Below are positions 1 to 13,779 of a stretch of 64,000 bases of DNA, one piece after another. The stretch spans positions 6,428,263-6,492,262 of the forward strand of contig CM039196.1 in the NCBI GenBank assembly GCA_008360975.2, written 5' to 3'. Position numbers and translations under genes: made by a program. The first letter of the stretch is position 1; every line of letters begins with the position of its first letter. The notes under the pieces are model-generated. The model worked only from the letters and a program-made list of their open reading frames with translations. It was not told the DNA's origin and did not search any database. This stretch comes from Lichenostomus cassidix. Its lineage: Eukaryota; Chordata; Aves; Passeriformes; Meliphagidae.

Positions 1-3000
1 ATCCTGAATGTCAGTGTTGGGAAGAAGAGGTAAGCTGTGAAAGAGTCAAAACACCAAGAGTGATAGTTTGCCATTTGGGAAGTGAGAAGCTGTGTAGGAA
101 GCAAAGCCACACACTAGGAAAATGATCTTGCAACTTTTCCTTGGCATAAGGACACAGTTCCATCTGCTGTCACCAAAGGAAAGATAAAATGGTGCATGAA
201 GGGTGAGGTAGCTTGACCATGAATTTAGTTGTGTGGACTAACAGAGTATGCTCATTATGTTAGAGAGAACCAGGATATACAGGACTTAAAACAGAGGTTG
301 AGTATTTTCATGTCAGGAGTATTGTCAGTCAAAGAGTGTGCTGAGAACTGTGGGCTTGAATGAGAGATGGAGGTGATAAGAGTAGAAGCATGAGAAGAAT
401 ACATGGTGTGGAAGATCTGGAGGATGAAATTATCACTGTTGTTTCAGCTGTGTTGACTTTGAAAGGGTATCCACGAGTCCACAGGAACAATCATAGTTTA
501 GGCAGCAGGAGAAAGGGAGGGAATAATGAAGAGAGGTCTAGGAGTTGCTCTAGTAGTAATGGTCACTCTGTGTATGTGTGTTTGTGTATAAGATTATCCA
601 GCAGTAAGGAAAGCCCCCTCAAGCACTGTTGCTGGGAGCTTCTCTTCCTCTGTTCATTACATTTTAGCTGGCAATGGAAAACATGGGTTCCATCTGATAA
701 GTCTGTTGTTTTTATGAGGCTAGAAGTTTAGTTCCCACTTCAGGTAATCTGTTATTTGCTATTTTTGAAGCCTACCCAAACTAAGGTCCCCAAACTGGTT
801 TTGTCCATCGTTCAATTGTCCTTTTCTCTGAGAAATTAAGCTTGGTACTTTTCCAGAAATTCAATTCTTACTAGTTGCAGCAGAAGGTAAAGATCAACAT
901 GGAATTGAACTGAGGTTTTTCACATGGCAGTATTTGCACTTCTGTTAGCATTACACTCTAATCTATGACAGTTTTCAGCTGTGGCTAATAATGAGAAGTC
1001 TCCATTTGCCAGTTACTTCCCAGCTGGGTTCTCAGATGGAACTGAAGTGGTTCTTTTACATTAAGATGCTCTGGCTTAAGGAGTGCAGTGCTGAATGTCC
1101 TTGTGGAAGTGTGTGGTTGGGCTCTGCTACAGGCTTAGCATCATACAGTAATATTGCATATATGCATGTTATATCAGTGCTTCTTCTAAGGTTTAATTCT
1201 TACAGACTGGAAACCTGGTGATACAGAGTGAAAACCAGTGAGAAAGCTGACTCCCATATAGTAATAGCTGAGTAAAGACTGTTAGCTCTCCTAATGGAAG
1301 AAAGCCTCTGTTTTGCAGACAATCTGCATGTTGTTATTAAAAACAGATCAGCTTTTTAAACAATATCAAAATATTGAATTTAAAATAACCTTGTAGCCCT
1401 TGAAAGATTTGGGTGCTATAAACAGGCAAATGTAATGTTGTTGCCAGTACAGGAAGACAAAAATTCACCACTCAGTGAATTTGTTTTATTTCATCTTTCT
1501 CCACAAATAGATTTACCAGAAAAAATAGCATCCTCTAAGCCCACTGCATACCCAGTTCACTCAGTTGCTCTTTGGGAAATGCCAGATAGGGGAGGGACTT
1601 GGCATGCCCTGGGCTTCCATCGTTCCACCCACCGTGTGTGTGGAGCAGACACAAAGGTTCCCACTGAGACTTGGGGCAGTTGAGTTAAGCCCTGCAAGTC
1701 ATTCCAGAGGGAGAGGAGCCTTCCAAGTTGTGCTTCTCAGCTACAACTCCAGTAAATATTATTAGTAATAATAGCCCTTCTTGACCTTTATATTTAAATA
1801 AAGCAAGAATGCAGTTTAAAAAATGAAACAGTCAAAGCTTCAGCACCAAGTGCTCCACTCCTACTGAGATTTTGTGTTTTTCTCTTATCCAGACAAAAAG
1901 TCAAATTTTAAGTACACTAGTCTGTATATAACAAGCTGAGTCATCACAGTCTGTGGTGCCCATATTCATTCTTGGAAATGTAGAAAAAAGGTTTCAGCGC
2001 AAACAATGAGAAGAGCCCTCTAGTTTGCTGACAAAAATCCATCATTAACTCACATAAAAGGATTGAAGAGATATTATGGAGAGCTCTTGGGCACAACAGG
2101 ATTATACCAGTTCTGTCAGTGGCAGTGTGTCCCTGGCTCTCTGCTTTCTTCATTGTTTAACATCTCCCTGTTCCAGTTCCCCATCCATGAGCATTTTCTT
2201 GTCTTACCAGGGACCTTGTGAAGAAACCTTTAAGATCTGAGGCAACAGGGAAGAGAGCAGTGTTGTACAGCTGTCTGCCCACATCAAGAAACACCATTAT
2301 AACGTAGTCTGAACTCCAAAGGGCTACCTGTGCAATGGTAACTCCTTGGAAGGTGATCAGATAGAATGTAACAGAGCAGGCAGGTGATAGGAATTGGCAG
2401 CTGAGTTAGGCAATTCAATTAATTAAAGAGAATGATATAATTAACCGTAAAGATGCCAAGGAGATGAGAATTCTGGAGGATGCATGCTCCAGTAGCCACA
2501 ATTGCAGGCCCTCATTTGGCTTGCAGATTTTCTCATTCCTCTATTCCAAAATCATGTGCCAGGTTAAGCAATACAGAAGGACACAGTGTGCAGCACTGTG
2601 TCCGCTGGGCAGGCGAAAAGGATTCAGCTCAAGTGTGCTCTGTTCCTGCCCTTGCTGCACCTGGGGTGGGAAAATTAACTTTTCCTCTGCTTTGCCCACC
2701 CTGATGCTCAAAGCACATTATCTGCAAGCATGATACTTTTCCCTTGTCGCAAAATTAGACAACATTAGGTTAGAATGTCACTTCTGATTCCATATTAGTC
2801 ATTACTAGTTTCTCTGTATGCACTGTAAAGGCTGTGTAATTCCAGGTAATATTTTATGCTTTTTAATATTTCCTGATGGCCTTTAATAGCAAGTTCTACC
2901 TATTTTTCTTGAGAAAGAAAATATTCTCCTTAGCAAATGGCTCACATTTGGTTTTGTAATATCTGAAAGCTTCACTTGATTTCTGTCATGGCTCTTGGTC

Positions 3001-3439
3001 TTCCAAAGTTTCTGCATTTTGATGAGTTTCCTCTAATTTTGTTTGATACCTGTATGACTGTCTGAGGAACATGATTTTACATTTTAGTCAACGCTGAGCA
3101 TAAACTCAAAGCAGAGCGGTGGCTTGAATGAAGCTTTTATGAGTTCTTGTCTGTATAAGGTGAACTCTGCAGGTTGGGCTCTGGGGCACACAGCACTGCA
3201 CAGCTCCTGTCAGCTCTATATCTGGAGTGTCAGAAGCATCAGCAGTTCTTGATCACACCCACTGACACCCAGTTTTCCACTCTTGGATGGTCAGATTGAA
3301 ATATCTCAAACATATGCAACAAGCTTGCTTTCCAAGGTTTCCAAGCCTTTCCTTGGCCTTTGCCACACCTGTGTCAAAACTAGTTGGAGATCTTTGCCTA
3401 AATCTTTGGCAGCAGCCGACTTAATTTGTGGTTTACTAC
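1..3439. other. Noncoding, gene-free stretch
   Basis: No coding exon, RNA gene or recognisable repeat can be supported here. Open frames are short (the longest is 123 codons at 360-731), lack family resemblance and have the length expected by chance. The DNA is CpG-poor and moderately AT-rich. An AT-rich homeodomain-like patch with CAATTAATTAAAG-type words sits near 2410-2450. Confidence 0.6.
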
Positions 3440-3830
3440 TCCTGACAGTTTATTGGGGAAGCAAAGCGCGCCTTCATCTCCAATAATAAACAGCCCACCC
3501 GCCGACACTTTGACAGACTTAATGGTTTTTTTATACAAAAATGGACAGACTTAATGTTTCGACTGTAGCGATCATCTGTCCTGATCTCCTTAATGAAATT
3601 AGATTAAGTGCACCTGGGAAAATGCTGAGACGGCACATTGCCTTCATCACCTTCCTTAATTTAAAACCAATTTGCGGGGAAAATATCCTCTGAAGCTGAG
3701 GGAGGCAGAGAGAAGGGGGAGGGAAGGGGATTTTAAAATCTATCTGGATAGCTACTGGCAGTTTTAATTCCTTTCCCTGCTGGCGATGTGAAATATTAAC
3801 AGCCATAAGAACTGAGGGTTTAAATACTTA
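3440..3830. promoter_or_regulatory. Candidate conserved noncoding element (enhancer-like)
   Basis: This block keeps about eight CpG dinucleotides in a CpG-poor neighbourhood and carries several TTAAT/ATTA homeodomain-type cores. It contains a 13-bp exact direct repeat (GACAGACTTAATG) at 3512-3524 and 3544-3556, with a 32-bp period. No frame looks coding. Such composition is common in developmental enhancers of vertebrates; function and conservation are inferred, because no alignment was possible. Confidence 0.4.
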
Positions 3831-4867
3831 CTAACCTTTTTGCCTTTCTTAGGGGAAACAGAAACAAAACAAAATCTTTACCATCAGGATCATGTATAGG
3901 AACAAAGTCCAGGATATGCTGAGGCTCGGAGTTGGAGCTGAGCAGGGAAGAGAGAAAGGGCTGAAATGTGAAAGTGTCTTCTTCCAAGAGCTAGACCATG
4001 TTTTCCTAAAATACCTTGTAACCTGTAGGTGTTAGTGGTGCTCACTGTCTGCTTCTACCTTGATAATGCTTCAGTTGTGCAGAAAAATACTAATTTGCCC
4101 ACATAGCTGTGAAATCAGTCGCAATATGTGCAATATAATGTGACCTGAAAACAACTGCAAATGTTCCTTTGGCTCCTTCTGAGGAGAGCAAGAAACATGT
4201 CTTTTTAATTAACAATAAAACATTGCAAAGAATAACAATAACTTCTTTTTTCCGTGAAGGATGATTCCTGTTCTCTCAGTCAGACTCCACTGATTGGAAA
4301 CACGCTAATAGTTAGCTCAAGGTCTTCCACTGCAGAGGTGGTCAGAGGGCACAGTAGTCTGTGATAGGCTGGAAAGTCTCTTTATAGCAGAATTTTAAAT
4401 GCTTACGGCCTTTGTTATTTGGACTGTTGCAGTCCAAGCTCAACAATGCAGTCGATTTATCCATCTCCTGTCCCAGACTTCAGTATTGCAGGAACAGGAA
4501 AAATCACACTAGAGATGGGCATTTTCTGCTGCTTGAAGCTGCTTTTCTTTATTTGCTTAGAATCAGCTTTGTTCTTCATGAAAACTTTCATAGCCCAGCT
4601 TGGGCAGAGATGTCCACCTTGTGTCTGGCTGCTCTCAGGGTCACTGTGAACCCACACCAAAAAGGAAAATCCTGTGTAACCCAGTGCTCTAGAAATGTCT
4701 GGTAACAGGGCAGGGGTTTTGTTGAGGTAATTGATGCACAGTCACTCCTGTTCCTTCAGCTGCTGCTGATCACCACTCAAGACCTCAGTCATGGTGACCT
4801 GTGAAGAAAAAGTCATTCAGAACAACCATGTTGACAGTCCCAGCTAAATTATATTAATTAGTGAAGG

Positions 4868-4955
4868 TGGGGCCCCATTTTCAAAAGTACTCCTCACCCT
4901 AATCAAAGTCAGCAGTGTTTGTGGATGCTCTGTGCATCCCAAAATCTGTTCAGCC
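4868..4955. repeat. Possible degenerate palindromic ancient amniote repeat
   Basis: The left side begins GGGCCCCATTTTCAAAAGTA and the right side ends with CATCCCAAAATCTGTTCAGCC, giving an imperfect inverted arrangement around an AATCAAAGTCAGCAG core. This resembles the 'CCATTTTCAAAGGTGCTGAGCACC ... CAATGGGAG' hairpin-like repeat I recall from turtle and crocodile genomes. Divergence is high and the family name is not known to me, so the call is tentative. Confidence 0.3.
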
Positions 4956-5137
4956 ATCTTCATCCACTTGACTGGTCTATCAGTGGGACTCCTTGTGTAA
5001 GTAGGAGTTTGTATGAGTAACCCAATTGCTGTCAATGAATAATTTAAATTATTTAAGCCTCAGACGTGCTTCTTAATAATGATGGGAATCAGCCCCATAT
5101 GTCCTTGTCCATAAATACTAGAAGATTGGGACAAGTC

Positions 5138-5176
5138 ATTTTTAAATGGGATTCATTTATTTTTAAATGGAATCAT
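5138..5176. repeat. 21-bp tandem duplication
   Basis: ATTTTTAAATGG followed by an ATTCAT or AATCAT word occurs twice, starting at 5138 and at 5159. The two copies differ by a single-base indel and a substitution. It looks like a local replication-slippage duplication. Confidence 0.7.
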
Positions 5177-6899
5177 GATAAGTGTTTTAAAGGTAATCAA
5201 GCATGTGTAGCTATCCTGAATATTATAAATATAAAAGAACGTTAGCCTAAAATTGAAGGGGATCCCATTCATACATAAACTGAATTAAGGTATCATACAA
5301 GGATAAAAGTGCAGAGTAACCTTTGGTGACCAACAAAGATTTTAACATGTCTGTTCTTTTTATTAATTGCCACAAAGGTGGCTGAAGTGACCAATGTGTG
5401 TTATACATGTCACTATATATTATGGACCCAGTTACTGAGTGACTGCAGCCATTTTCACCCTCTTTAAATATGTAGATAATCTCACCCTGCCTGCAGAAGG
5501 TGAAATTGAAGAAAGTATGATTTTTGGTACTGTGGTTATTGAGCTTGTTCCCATAAAAAGACATATATCCTGCCAAAAAGGTCTCCCTCCTATTCCCGTA
5601 TTTTTAGTCTCCTTTTTATTTGTGAAACGTGAATTTCTTGTCCTTTTCCCATCACTGAGTTTTTGTCTGACGGCATCAATGGCACCTCCTCTGCTCTGCC
5701 ATGCTGTTGGCCCTGGGCTGTGAGATGCCAATCTCTCAGTGGTGGTTTTCTCCATGAGACAGGCTGCCTCCAAGGACCAATCTGTGGCTCTTGCCCTCAA
5801 AACCTACCAAATGTTGTATACAGGATGGTATGCAGTTCGTGGTTGTTTGTATTTACTGCAAGTGTTGCATTTTAGGATCCATAACACAGACATGGCATAT
5901 TGAGACACAGGGAAGGGGAGAAGTATGCCTGCCAGTTATTTTTAGTAGCAATGCAAAGTCAATTAGAACTAAAGCAGATGTGTATTAGCAGTTAATTCAT
6001 ATGAAGAATAGCACTGCTCTAGCTACCACTTTCATCTGGAAGCAGGTGCAAGTCTGTCTGTGCTACTTGCTTCTAATGTGGTCTAGTGGAAAAAAAAAAA
6101 AAGATGTTTTAAAGCCAGCTTATTAGCTTCAAAAGTTATTATATCCCACCTTCTTAGCCAGTCTGTATGATCACTGGTGTTAAATTGATTTGTCAGTGCT
6201 GCCAGTTTGCATTGCCATGGATGTAAAGGAGGTGGGAGGAAGGACAGTTCTTGCCTGGCAATCTTATAATTTCCAGCTACAGTTCTTGGCTGTTCAGATA
6301 GTGGATGTATTTGGTCCAGTAGCAGTGCTTGAAAACCTTTCAAACAGGCCTGTAAGCCCCAGTGATCATTAAATCCATTCTGGATTATAATTTCAAACTT
6401 TCTTATCCCTCCCTACCCTGTCTCCCTTTTGCCTTCCCTCTGCCTTGTGCTTGTCTTTCAAGTTAATGCTGTCCAAGGCAGATAAACAACACAAAAAGGA
6501 TTGAATAGAGGTAGAAAAGGTGAGGTTGTTATCTCTTGATGTAGTACCCTTCTTCCCTCTGTTCAGCAGAACGACTGAGCAATGCTAATCACGTACCTAA
6601 GTCTCCTCTGCATCGGTTTAAATGCTTGCTGAAGTGCTGTGAGACAGCAGATTAAGGCAGTGAGTGCCCCAGTGCCCTGCTAAAACCAGATCTCGGTTTT
6701 CACTCCCTCCCAAACACACAAAGCCCCCAGGCGTTAGGGGCCTGGTTGGAGCTGGGGCTGCAGCGGCACAAGAGCACATTTCTTGTGGCTGAGTGCTGAA
6801 ACTCACTGTTCTCTGACCCTCAGTTGTGGCTGTGTCTCAGGCTTGTACCTTAGGCAAAATTCCCATTCATCGTGCCATTGTAAAGAGCAAACATTGGGG

Positions 6900-7080
6900 G
6901 GGCAAAATAACTCTGCGGCGAGAACTGGATAATGGAGTTCAAGTCCATGGCCTAATTCCTCTGATGATGTTGTTTAAAACATTATTTTCTCATTACCCTT
7001 TGTGAGCTGAGCTTCAGAGCTCTCCATTAAAAATAACAGCAGTGACTTGAATTAATTGGTTAGAAAACATTTCTTCTCTC
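6900..7080. promoter_or_regulatory. Weak candidate regulatory element
   Basis: An AT-rich block with GATGATG, AAAACATTATTTT, CATTAC and GAATTAATTGG words and no coding potential. It resembles homeodomain-rich noncoding elements, but CpG retention is limited to its left edge. The support is only compositional. Confidence 0.2.
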
Positions 7081-7379
7081 AGCCATGTTCCACAACAAAA
7101 CCTGGGGAAGCCAAGAAAAATGCTGGCCCAGATTTGGAAGAAGTTTTGTTTAGAGGCCTGAAGCCTACACGTTGCTCTGCAGACAAACACACACATCCGT
7201 GGGTCTGTTGTAACTGCCTTGGGTTTGCAGGAAAAGAAGCCAGGCCGGCTGCAGGGCTCAAAAACAGTTGCTTGCCAGATTCTGATTTATTTGACAGCCT
7301 CCATAATAAAGTAACTATTTGTCTAACTCTTCCTGATTAGTCTGAAGAGGTTCTGCCAATCTGAGGAGGATTGACTAGT

Positions 7380-7760
7380 CAGGAAACCGCTGGTATTTTT
7401 TTTTTTTTTTTTCTTTAAGGGCTGTGATATTATTTGCAATAATTTCTCCTTTATTAAGTTTGGCATTTCAAAATTATTCACTGCTGCAATGTGAACATTT
7501 TCCACATCAACAATAAGTCTATTACGGAGAAATTTACAAAAACAAAATGACTTCATATTGCTTGCAGATGTATTCTGTAAAAATAATTGTTTTTCACTAG
7601 ATTTTAATGTTTCTAGGCCTTTGTAAACATAATGCCTAAATACTTTTATTCAATAAACGAGACCCATTCGGTAATTGCTTGCACATTTGAAGTCCAGTAA
7701 ATAAGGAGCAGATTTCGACCAAAATCTGTGTATCATTTAAGCTGCTTAGGTCACAGCCCT
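7380..7760. promoter_or_regulatory. Candidate noncoding element next to a T17 run
   Basis: A T17 tract lies at 7396-7412. It is followed by an AT-rich, unique-looking segment with TTTATTCAATAAACGAG, CCATTCGGTAATTGC and GATTTCGACC words that keeps some CpG. The pattern suits a conserved noncoding element but is weak evidence alone. The poly-T run has no adjoining SINE or LINE body, so I see no retroposon here. Confidence 0.25.
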
Positions 7761-9059
7761 AGGGCAGAAAAGAACTGGTGAGAAACTTGTGTTTTCAGAA
7801 GTGGAGAACTGTGACTTCAGAAACCAAGACAAATAAGCCCCATTTCTCTTTAATTAGTGGATTCCTGCTTTCTTTATTCTTCATTCAGTAGGGCAGGGAA
7901 TTCAAAGGAGGTTGGAGATGTTAAGCATTCTGTTCTCTGGACTTTCTTTATAGTCTGGGGATACCAAAGTCATTGAGGCTCCATTGGAAATCCCATCACA
8001 CAAACCCATATTTTTTTCCTTGAATGCATTGTTTTCAGGTTGGAAGCACCATTGTGCATAGACAGGGAACATACGCACATGTGGAATGGAAATTGTGGCA
8101 GATGTGACTAACAGTGTGCCTTGGTTTTATGTGTATTAGGTTTAGTATGTACTAATTTTTGAAAGTCAGAAGTATGGGAGACCTTCTTGATGCTAGGAGA
8201 ACCTCTAGTAGGCATCTTGTCATCTTAAGTTTGGGCAAAATATCAACTTAAAACAAAAAAGGCAGTGCATGAATAACTGGATATTGCTTGTCATGCAAGA
8301 AAAATAACTTACAGAGCAAAGCAGAATCCAGAAATAAAATTGAAATAAAAACAAACAAATACCACATGTATTATAATTCTTGTGTGAGACATGTTTGGTC
8401 TAGTCCTTAAATCAAACAGCTTACAGACTGCATTGATGAGCTCTCATCATGCCTGAGGAAAGCAATACCCTGTGAAGTATTCTCTGTGGTGGTTTGTTTT
8501 CCTCCATACATACTTTATAAGGCACAGGGACCTTTTAATGGAATCAAGGAGGGCAAAGTATCTTGGACAAGGTGGTCTAGAAAACAATGTGTAGTTTTTC
8601 CTTGGACCTTGTTACCTTCTGTTCTCCAGACACTGTATTCTCAAGGGTGAATCTCTGTTCAAAGGCGGTAATAAAATCCAGTTTCATTTAAATATGACCA
8701 AGATTTCAACTAGTATCAGCAAGAATACACCTGTCCCTTAGGCCACCATGGTCTTTTAACATGGCTGCACAGGTTAGTGGTAAAGTAGGCTTTTCTCTGG
8801 ATGAAGGTGTGTGCAGGAAATGGGCAGTCATCTCTTATGGCACTAGGGGTGGGGGGAGCAGCAGGTCACACTGACCCTGTTCCTGGTGGCAAGTCATGAA
8901 AAGCAAACCCTTTGAGAAAAACTGGCTTTGTATATATCAGTCCTTAATCTTTTGCTCGTGTGTATGACAGGGTGCTTCCCTGCCATCACAGGTCACTCCT
9001 AGCCAGCTCGCTCCATATCTGATTCCCTCTCCTTTCCCTCCTCCTATCCAAAGAACAAC
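7761..9059. other. Noncoding, nothing recognised
   Basis: CpG-poor unique DNA. No exon, RNA gene or repeat family could be supported. A short G-rich run (GGGGTGGGGGGAG) lies near 8848-8860. Confidence 0.55.
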
Positions 9060-9240
9060 AACCCTAAAACCCCATAAAGCTTTGCAGCTGCTTTCACACA
9101 TAATTAAATTGTCCTGGGTAATCCTTGCCGGTGGCCTTTCGTACAGTGGTTGGGGAATCGCATTGAAGCCACCGCCGTGATTTGATTACTGGGATTCCTG
9201 TCCACATCAGCTGCTCCACAAAGGCATCTGTGATGTGTCC
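9060..9240. promoter_or_regulatory. Candidate conserved noncoding element
   Basis: A compact segment with five CpGs in about 60 bp (9128-9180), an ATAATTAAATTG homeodomain-type word and a TGATTTGATTACTGGGATT segment. The flanks are CpG-depleted. Open frames through it are short. I infer an enhancer-like element from composition only. Confidence 0.35.
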
Positions 9241-12200
9241 AGGGCTCACACAGGGAAGAGGCGTTCCTTGTTAATCATAGCAGCTGCACAGGGTGAAGGA
9301 GACAGAGCAGGGAGCTTTAGACTCTGCACCTGTGTCTGTGGCTTGGATGTTGCTTGTGAACCCTTCATGTTAAACCTCTGGACAGGCTGCTGTGAGCCTT
9401 TCCATTTAGAAACTCCCATACTGGTTTTGGTTTTATTTATCATTTTCACTTGGCCAGAGGCATACCTGCCCTTCCACCTGCACAAATTCCTCTCTTGTGC
9501 CTTAACTTCTGGGTCTTATTTTATCAGATATTTCATGTTAAAGCATAGTGTGAAAAACATTGAATCAAAGGAAATAAAGAGTGTTTTGAAGGACCCTTGA
9601 GCACCAAGAACAGCAAGTTTTTTCTGGAGTTAGCAGAGGCTGTGGCATTTTTCAGAGCAGGAGTGAGCTGTAAAGTATTATCTCCTTCAGGAAAGTCAGG
9701 AAAATCAGTGTAACAAACAGGGACATACCAAAGCCTTCTTTTCTGACTGGGTAGTCTCTTCTGGGAATTATATATGCTGAGTATTGCCATGATACATGCT
9801 CTTTATTATGTCTGTCAGCACACAGCACCACTGCTGAAAGTACTTCCATTCACTTGTTATCTAATCTGTGTCATCAGAGGTCAATGGATACAGCCCAAGG
9901 TTCTCCCTTGGCAAATTTCCAAGCAAAAGCCCTGCATCCCTTGAAAAAGCTTGCTTCAAATGGAGTATAAACTGGGGTTTGTCTCACATACTTGGCCAGG
10001 AATCCAAGTTCTTATTTTCCTGGGTTGGGATAGTCAGTCCTGCAACTTTGTCATTGATTTCCAAAGAAAGCTCAACTGGTGATGCTGGAAAAGACCCACG
10101 TATTGTGTGTTGTGTCAAAGCCCCCAGGAGCTCCAGCCAAGGACCTTATCCCCTTTAGGATACTTTGTTCACAAAAAGGCTGTCCCCCTACATGTAGAGA
10201 GTGTACATGGGCTCTAAAGAAGCCCCATAAGCCATCATGGTAAGGAGTGGCTTTGGCAGACCTGAGAGGTTTAAGTGCTGTCAATGGCGTTGCCATAAAA
10301 GAAAATTTTGAGGAGGATAATGAGGCAGGTCTGTAGGTGTTAGTGAGAAGCTCCTCCCAGGTGCACAGGGAGGCTGGAAGAAAGCATGGTCCAAGAGGTG
10401 GGTGCAGGAGACTGGTCTCGACCTGTTCCCCTTGTGGTTGGGCGGGTAGGTGCTTTCCAGACAACTGGAAAACGATGAGAGGAGATGCAAAGGAGGTGCA
10501 ATGTTTTGTGCAGTAGCTGTGTTTTGTAATAACCTCTGTTATTAGAGGAGTGGAGGCTTCCATCCTAAGGAAAACACTGGGGTTGATAGGCTATCCTGTA
10601 GTCTGACTAGACGTTTATGCGTGAAGGAAAGTCACGTCACAGGAATTGGATTACCTAATAAATAGCTGGATGTGGTTCTGTTGCAGACAGGGAAGGCTTG
10701 CAGAGCACTCCCACTTCTTTAATTGCTGCTTTAGCCTGCTGGTAGGAATTGGGAGGTGTTGGGAAATGACACAATAGCAGTTTCAGGAGTGTTTCTCATG
10801 AATCACTGTCTGAGTACATCCTCTGCTCTAGTCTGTGTCATGCAGCAAGGGGTTTTTATGAGTATTTTGTTTGTTCCTATGATTTATTCCTAGCATTCTT
10901 CTGAAGCTGCCAAGGCAAGGTAAAAGATGTATGTCTCCCAGTGTAAGTCTAAAGTTCAGGGTTATTTTCTAAAGGCAAAATGAGTATGGAAAATCTTGTC
11001 CAATCTCTGCACAATTTTTTTCCTCGAAATGGCATTTGTCTCTGTCATGTGCAGCTGACTTCATTTTCTGCTAGAAGCTTCTCACTGGTAAGCTTTGCTG
11101 TCATCCTGGATACACAAATTATGCTTGTTTATTTTGGGATAGCTTGGGAGACATGTTCTCTTCATTCTTCTCAAAGTCACAAAACACAGAGGTCTTTTCC
11201 ACCCTCCTGTAAACAGGACAGGAAGGAAAGCCAGATGTCAAGGTTATCTTACAAAGCCCTGCTTTTACATGCTTGCAATCTGCCCAGATTTTGTCATTGC
11301 GAATCTCCTTGTTGAGAGTCATCTTCAGACTGAATTGTTTGGGTGAATTTCAACTGAAACACTTCAGCAGAGTGAGATCTTCCGCTTAGTTCTCCTTGCT
11401 GCCAGCAAAGTTCTGGAGCAGAGAATATGGTAGATGGAAAAGCACATCCGTTTACACTTACAGCTTTTCCTGCTGGCATCCAGCAGTGTGGAGGAAGATG
11501 ACAGGTGCTGTGGGGTGGAGGTGTGGGCCTGATGTGGTGTTGGGGAACCAGAGCCTGTGAAGGGATTGCTGAGGAAATGTGGGAGCCAGGTTTTGAAAAC
11601 AAAACACAACTAGAGCATGTGTGCAAAGGAGAGCTAAACTAAGATTGCGTAGACAACCCTAAGTATTTTTTCCCCAGATTTTTTTAAATGCTTCGCTTTG
11701 CATCTTTAAGCATTTGGTTTTTTCATTCCTAGTTTTATGGTACTCGAGATGAGTGAGACTATATAAAAATAGTGTTAGATTTTCTGTGAGCCAAAGAGCC
11801 ATCCTAAAGTGAGAAGCAATAAAGTGTTTATCAAATGCCTGTGTATGTTGTAGGGTGCAAACAGATGTTCTCTATGTGAAACTTGGATAGAAACACAAGT
11901 TTAGCACAGTCTTCTCTTGCCTTTTGCTGCTGCTTTAGGGATGTATCAGCCTTCCAGAGATCAGGTTCTGCAGATTGTACAAACCATTGTTTTTTCTTAA
12001 CAAGGTTTGCCAAGCTCATCCTTGGTTGTAAACCTTTATTTCCTGTAATTTAAACAAATGGTGCATTTCAGAAGTGATTTAGTTCCTTAAAATAAAGATA
12101 TATTTCTGCTAGCTGACTAGATGGAAGCTTGGTTCATCTATACTGCTGCCTTTCCCAAAGCAACTGCATGGCCCATAACACTGCATTGCAGCTCTTCTCT

Positions 12201-13499
12201 CAGCTTTTCTCTGAATACTTTCACAATCTCTTTCATGCCAACCTGAGTCTGAAAATGTGTTTGGATAAGTTTTCAAACCACTGATATTCGGGTGGGTTGG
12301 CAAAAAGGAAGGCAGTCATTTCTAGAGCTGATACTGCTTTCCAGAAGAGCAGGCATGTTTGAGATGATCCCAGGCTTTGTATCAATACCAGGGTACTCAG
12401 AAAAATTAATGAAAGCCAACTAAAATGATAAAGCCAAAAGCCAAGTGAAAACGTGTCCACATGGAGGATGTCTTTTGTGATTTTTTCATTACTGAACTGA
12501 CCTGTAAAGGTCTAAACTTGTTTTGGTTGTATAACTATTTTAACTAATATGCCTTGTCTTTGAACCTTCGCTTGCCTTCCTTTGCCTTTCATTACTGTGC
12601 CTGTATTTTGGGCATTGTAACACTAGTCTGGTGCTCAGAAAGCTTTGAATGTTACCTCTAGTTGACATTCATTCTTCTTTATAACCTGTCTAACTTGCTG
12701 TCTGATGACCCATTAAGCAATTGTTTTTAATTAGTAAGTGTACTACTAGTTTGCAGTGCAATGATTAAAAGAACCTCAAACTAAACAAAACACTGGGCTT
12801 CTGAAAGTGTAGGTTAAATTATTTACAACATTTCATGTAAACTTCTTATTTATTAAGAGTGGAGAATTTTTGTAGCTGGTAGCTTCCTTGTCCTGCGGTG
12901 TCTTTGGTAAACAGGGATAAAGAAGACAATGTTTGCTTCTGTTTGGAAAAACCCCAAATTGGGCAAAGTAGTGTCTAGAATAGAGATTTCATCAGATACT
13001 TGTGTTCAGCCAGAGAGATTTGCACAGGCCTCAGACACCTGCATAAGAAGAGCTGCAAAACCTGTTGATGGAATGAATGACATACAGGGACTCTACCAAA
13101 ACTCTCCTTAGATTTCAGCATAAGTGAAAACAAATGTTCTGCTGTAAATATCCCCCAGGTGAATACATTTATTCTCTTCACAGCTTTGAAACACACTTCA
13201 GGCTAGAGAGGCTCCCTGGAGAGGGAATTTAGTGCTCAGAGCTAAAGGTCAGGGTCAGGTCACTCTGCTCCATTTGAAATTTGGCACCTAGGTACATATG
13301 GCAACTGCATCATCCCAGGGGCTAATTTGCCAAATCAGATTGCATCCTCTTTCATTGCTGTGTGCCAAGCTCTTATGTCAGCCTTCTCCCTGCAAAGTTG
13401 AATGTTGAACATCCAAAGCCTGCTTCCAGCACCAGCCACTTTCAGCAGCTGAGCTCCCTTGGAAGAAAACCAGAGCACACCTACCTGATAACAAGAACA
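9241..13499. other. Noncoding, nothing recognised
   Basis: No supported gene, RNA or repeat. The open frames of up to 163 codons (for example 10072-10563 on the minus strand) have no recognisable domains, and adjacent frames are equally open, as expected in moderately GC-rich noncoding DNA. Confidence 0.5.
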
Positions 13500-13779
13500 A
13501 CATTTACATGGTGGTTTTGATTTCAAAACTTTATTAAGCATCAAAGGCAAAGTTGCGCTTGACCCTCGGAGGCATTTACAGGGAACTCTCTTCCTTGCTC
13601 TGCACAAGTGCCGTGGGATGAGTGGATGGAAATTGCAGCCTCCGCAGAGGCTGGTGCAGACCCTGGCTCACAGCGTCTCAGGTGAAGCCAGCACCTCCCA
13701 AGAGTTCCCCAAGAGCTTACAATCAAGGCACAGATGGATGAGAGAAGGAAGCAGAGACACTGGAGGAGGTAAATGGTAA

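Larger units (their letters stand above)
3831..6899. other. Noncoding stretch with minor repeats
   Basis: No gene is supported. It contains a possible degenerate palindromic interspersed repeat (4868-4955), a 21-bp tandem duplication (5138-5176) and an A13 run (6090-6102). Overlapping short open frames on both strands around 5.2-5.9 kb show no domain resemblance and lack exon signals. Confidence 0.55.

Noticed and set aside
10072..10563. 163-codon minus-strand open frame
   Set aside because: No family resemblance, no promoter or splice evidence, and a second minus-strand frame overlaps it.
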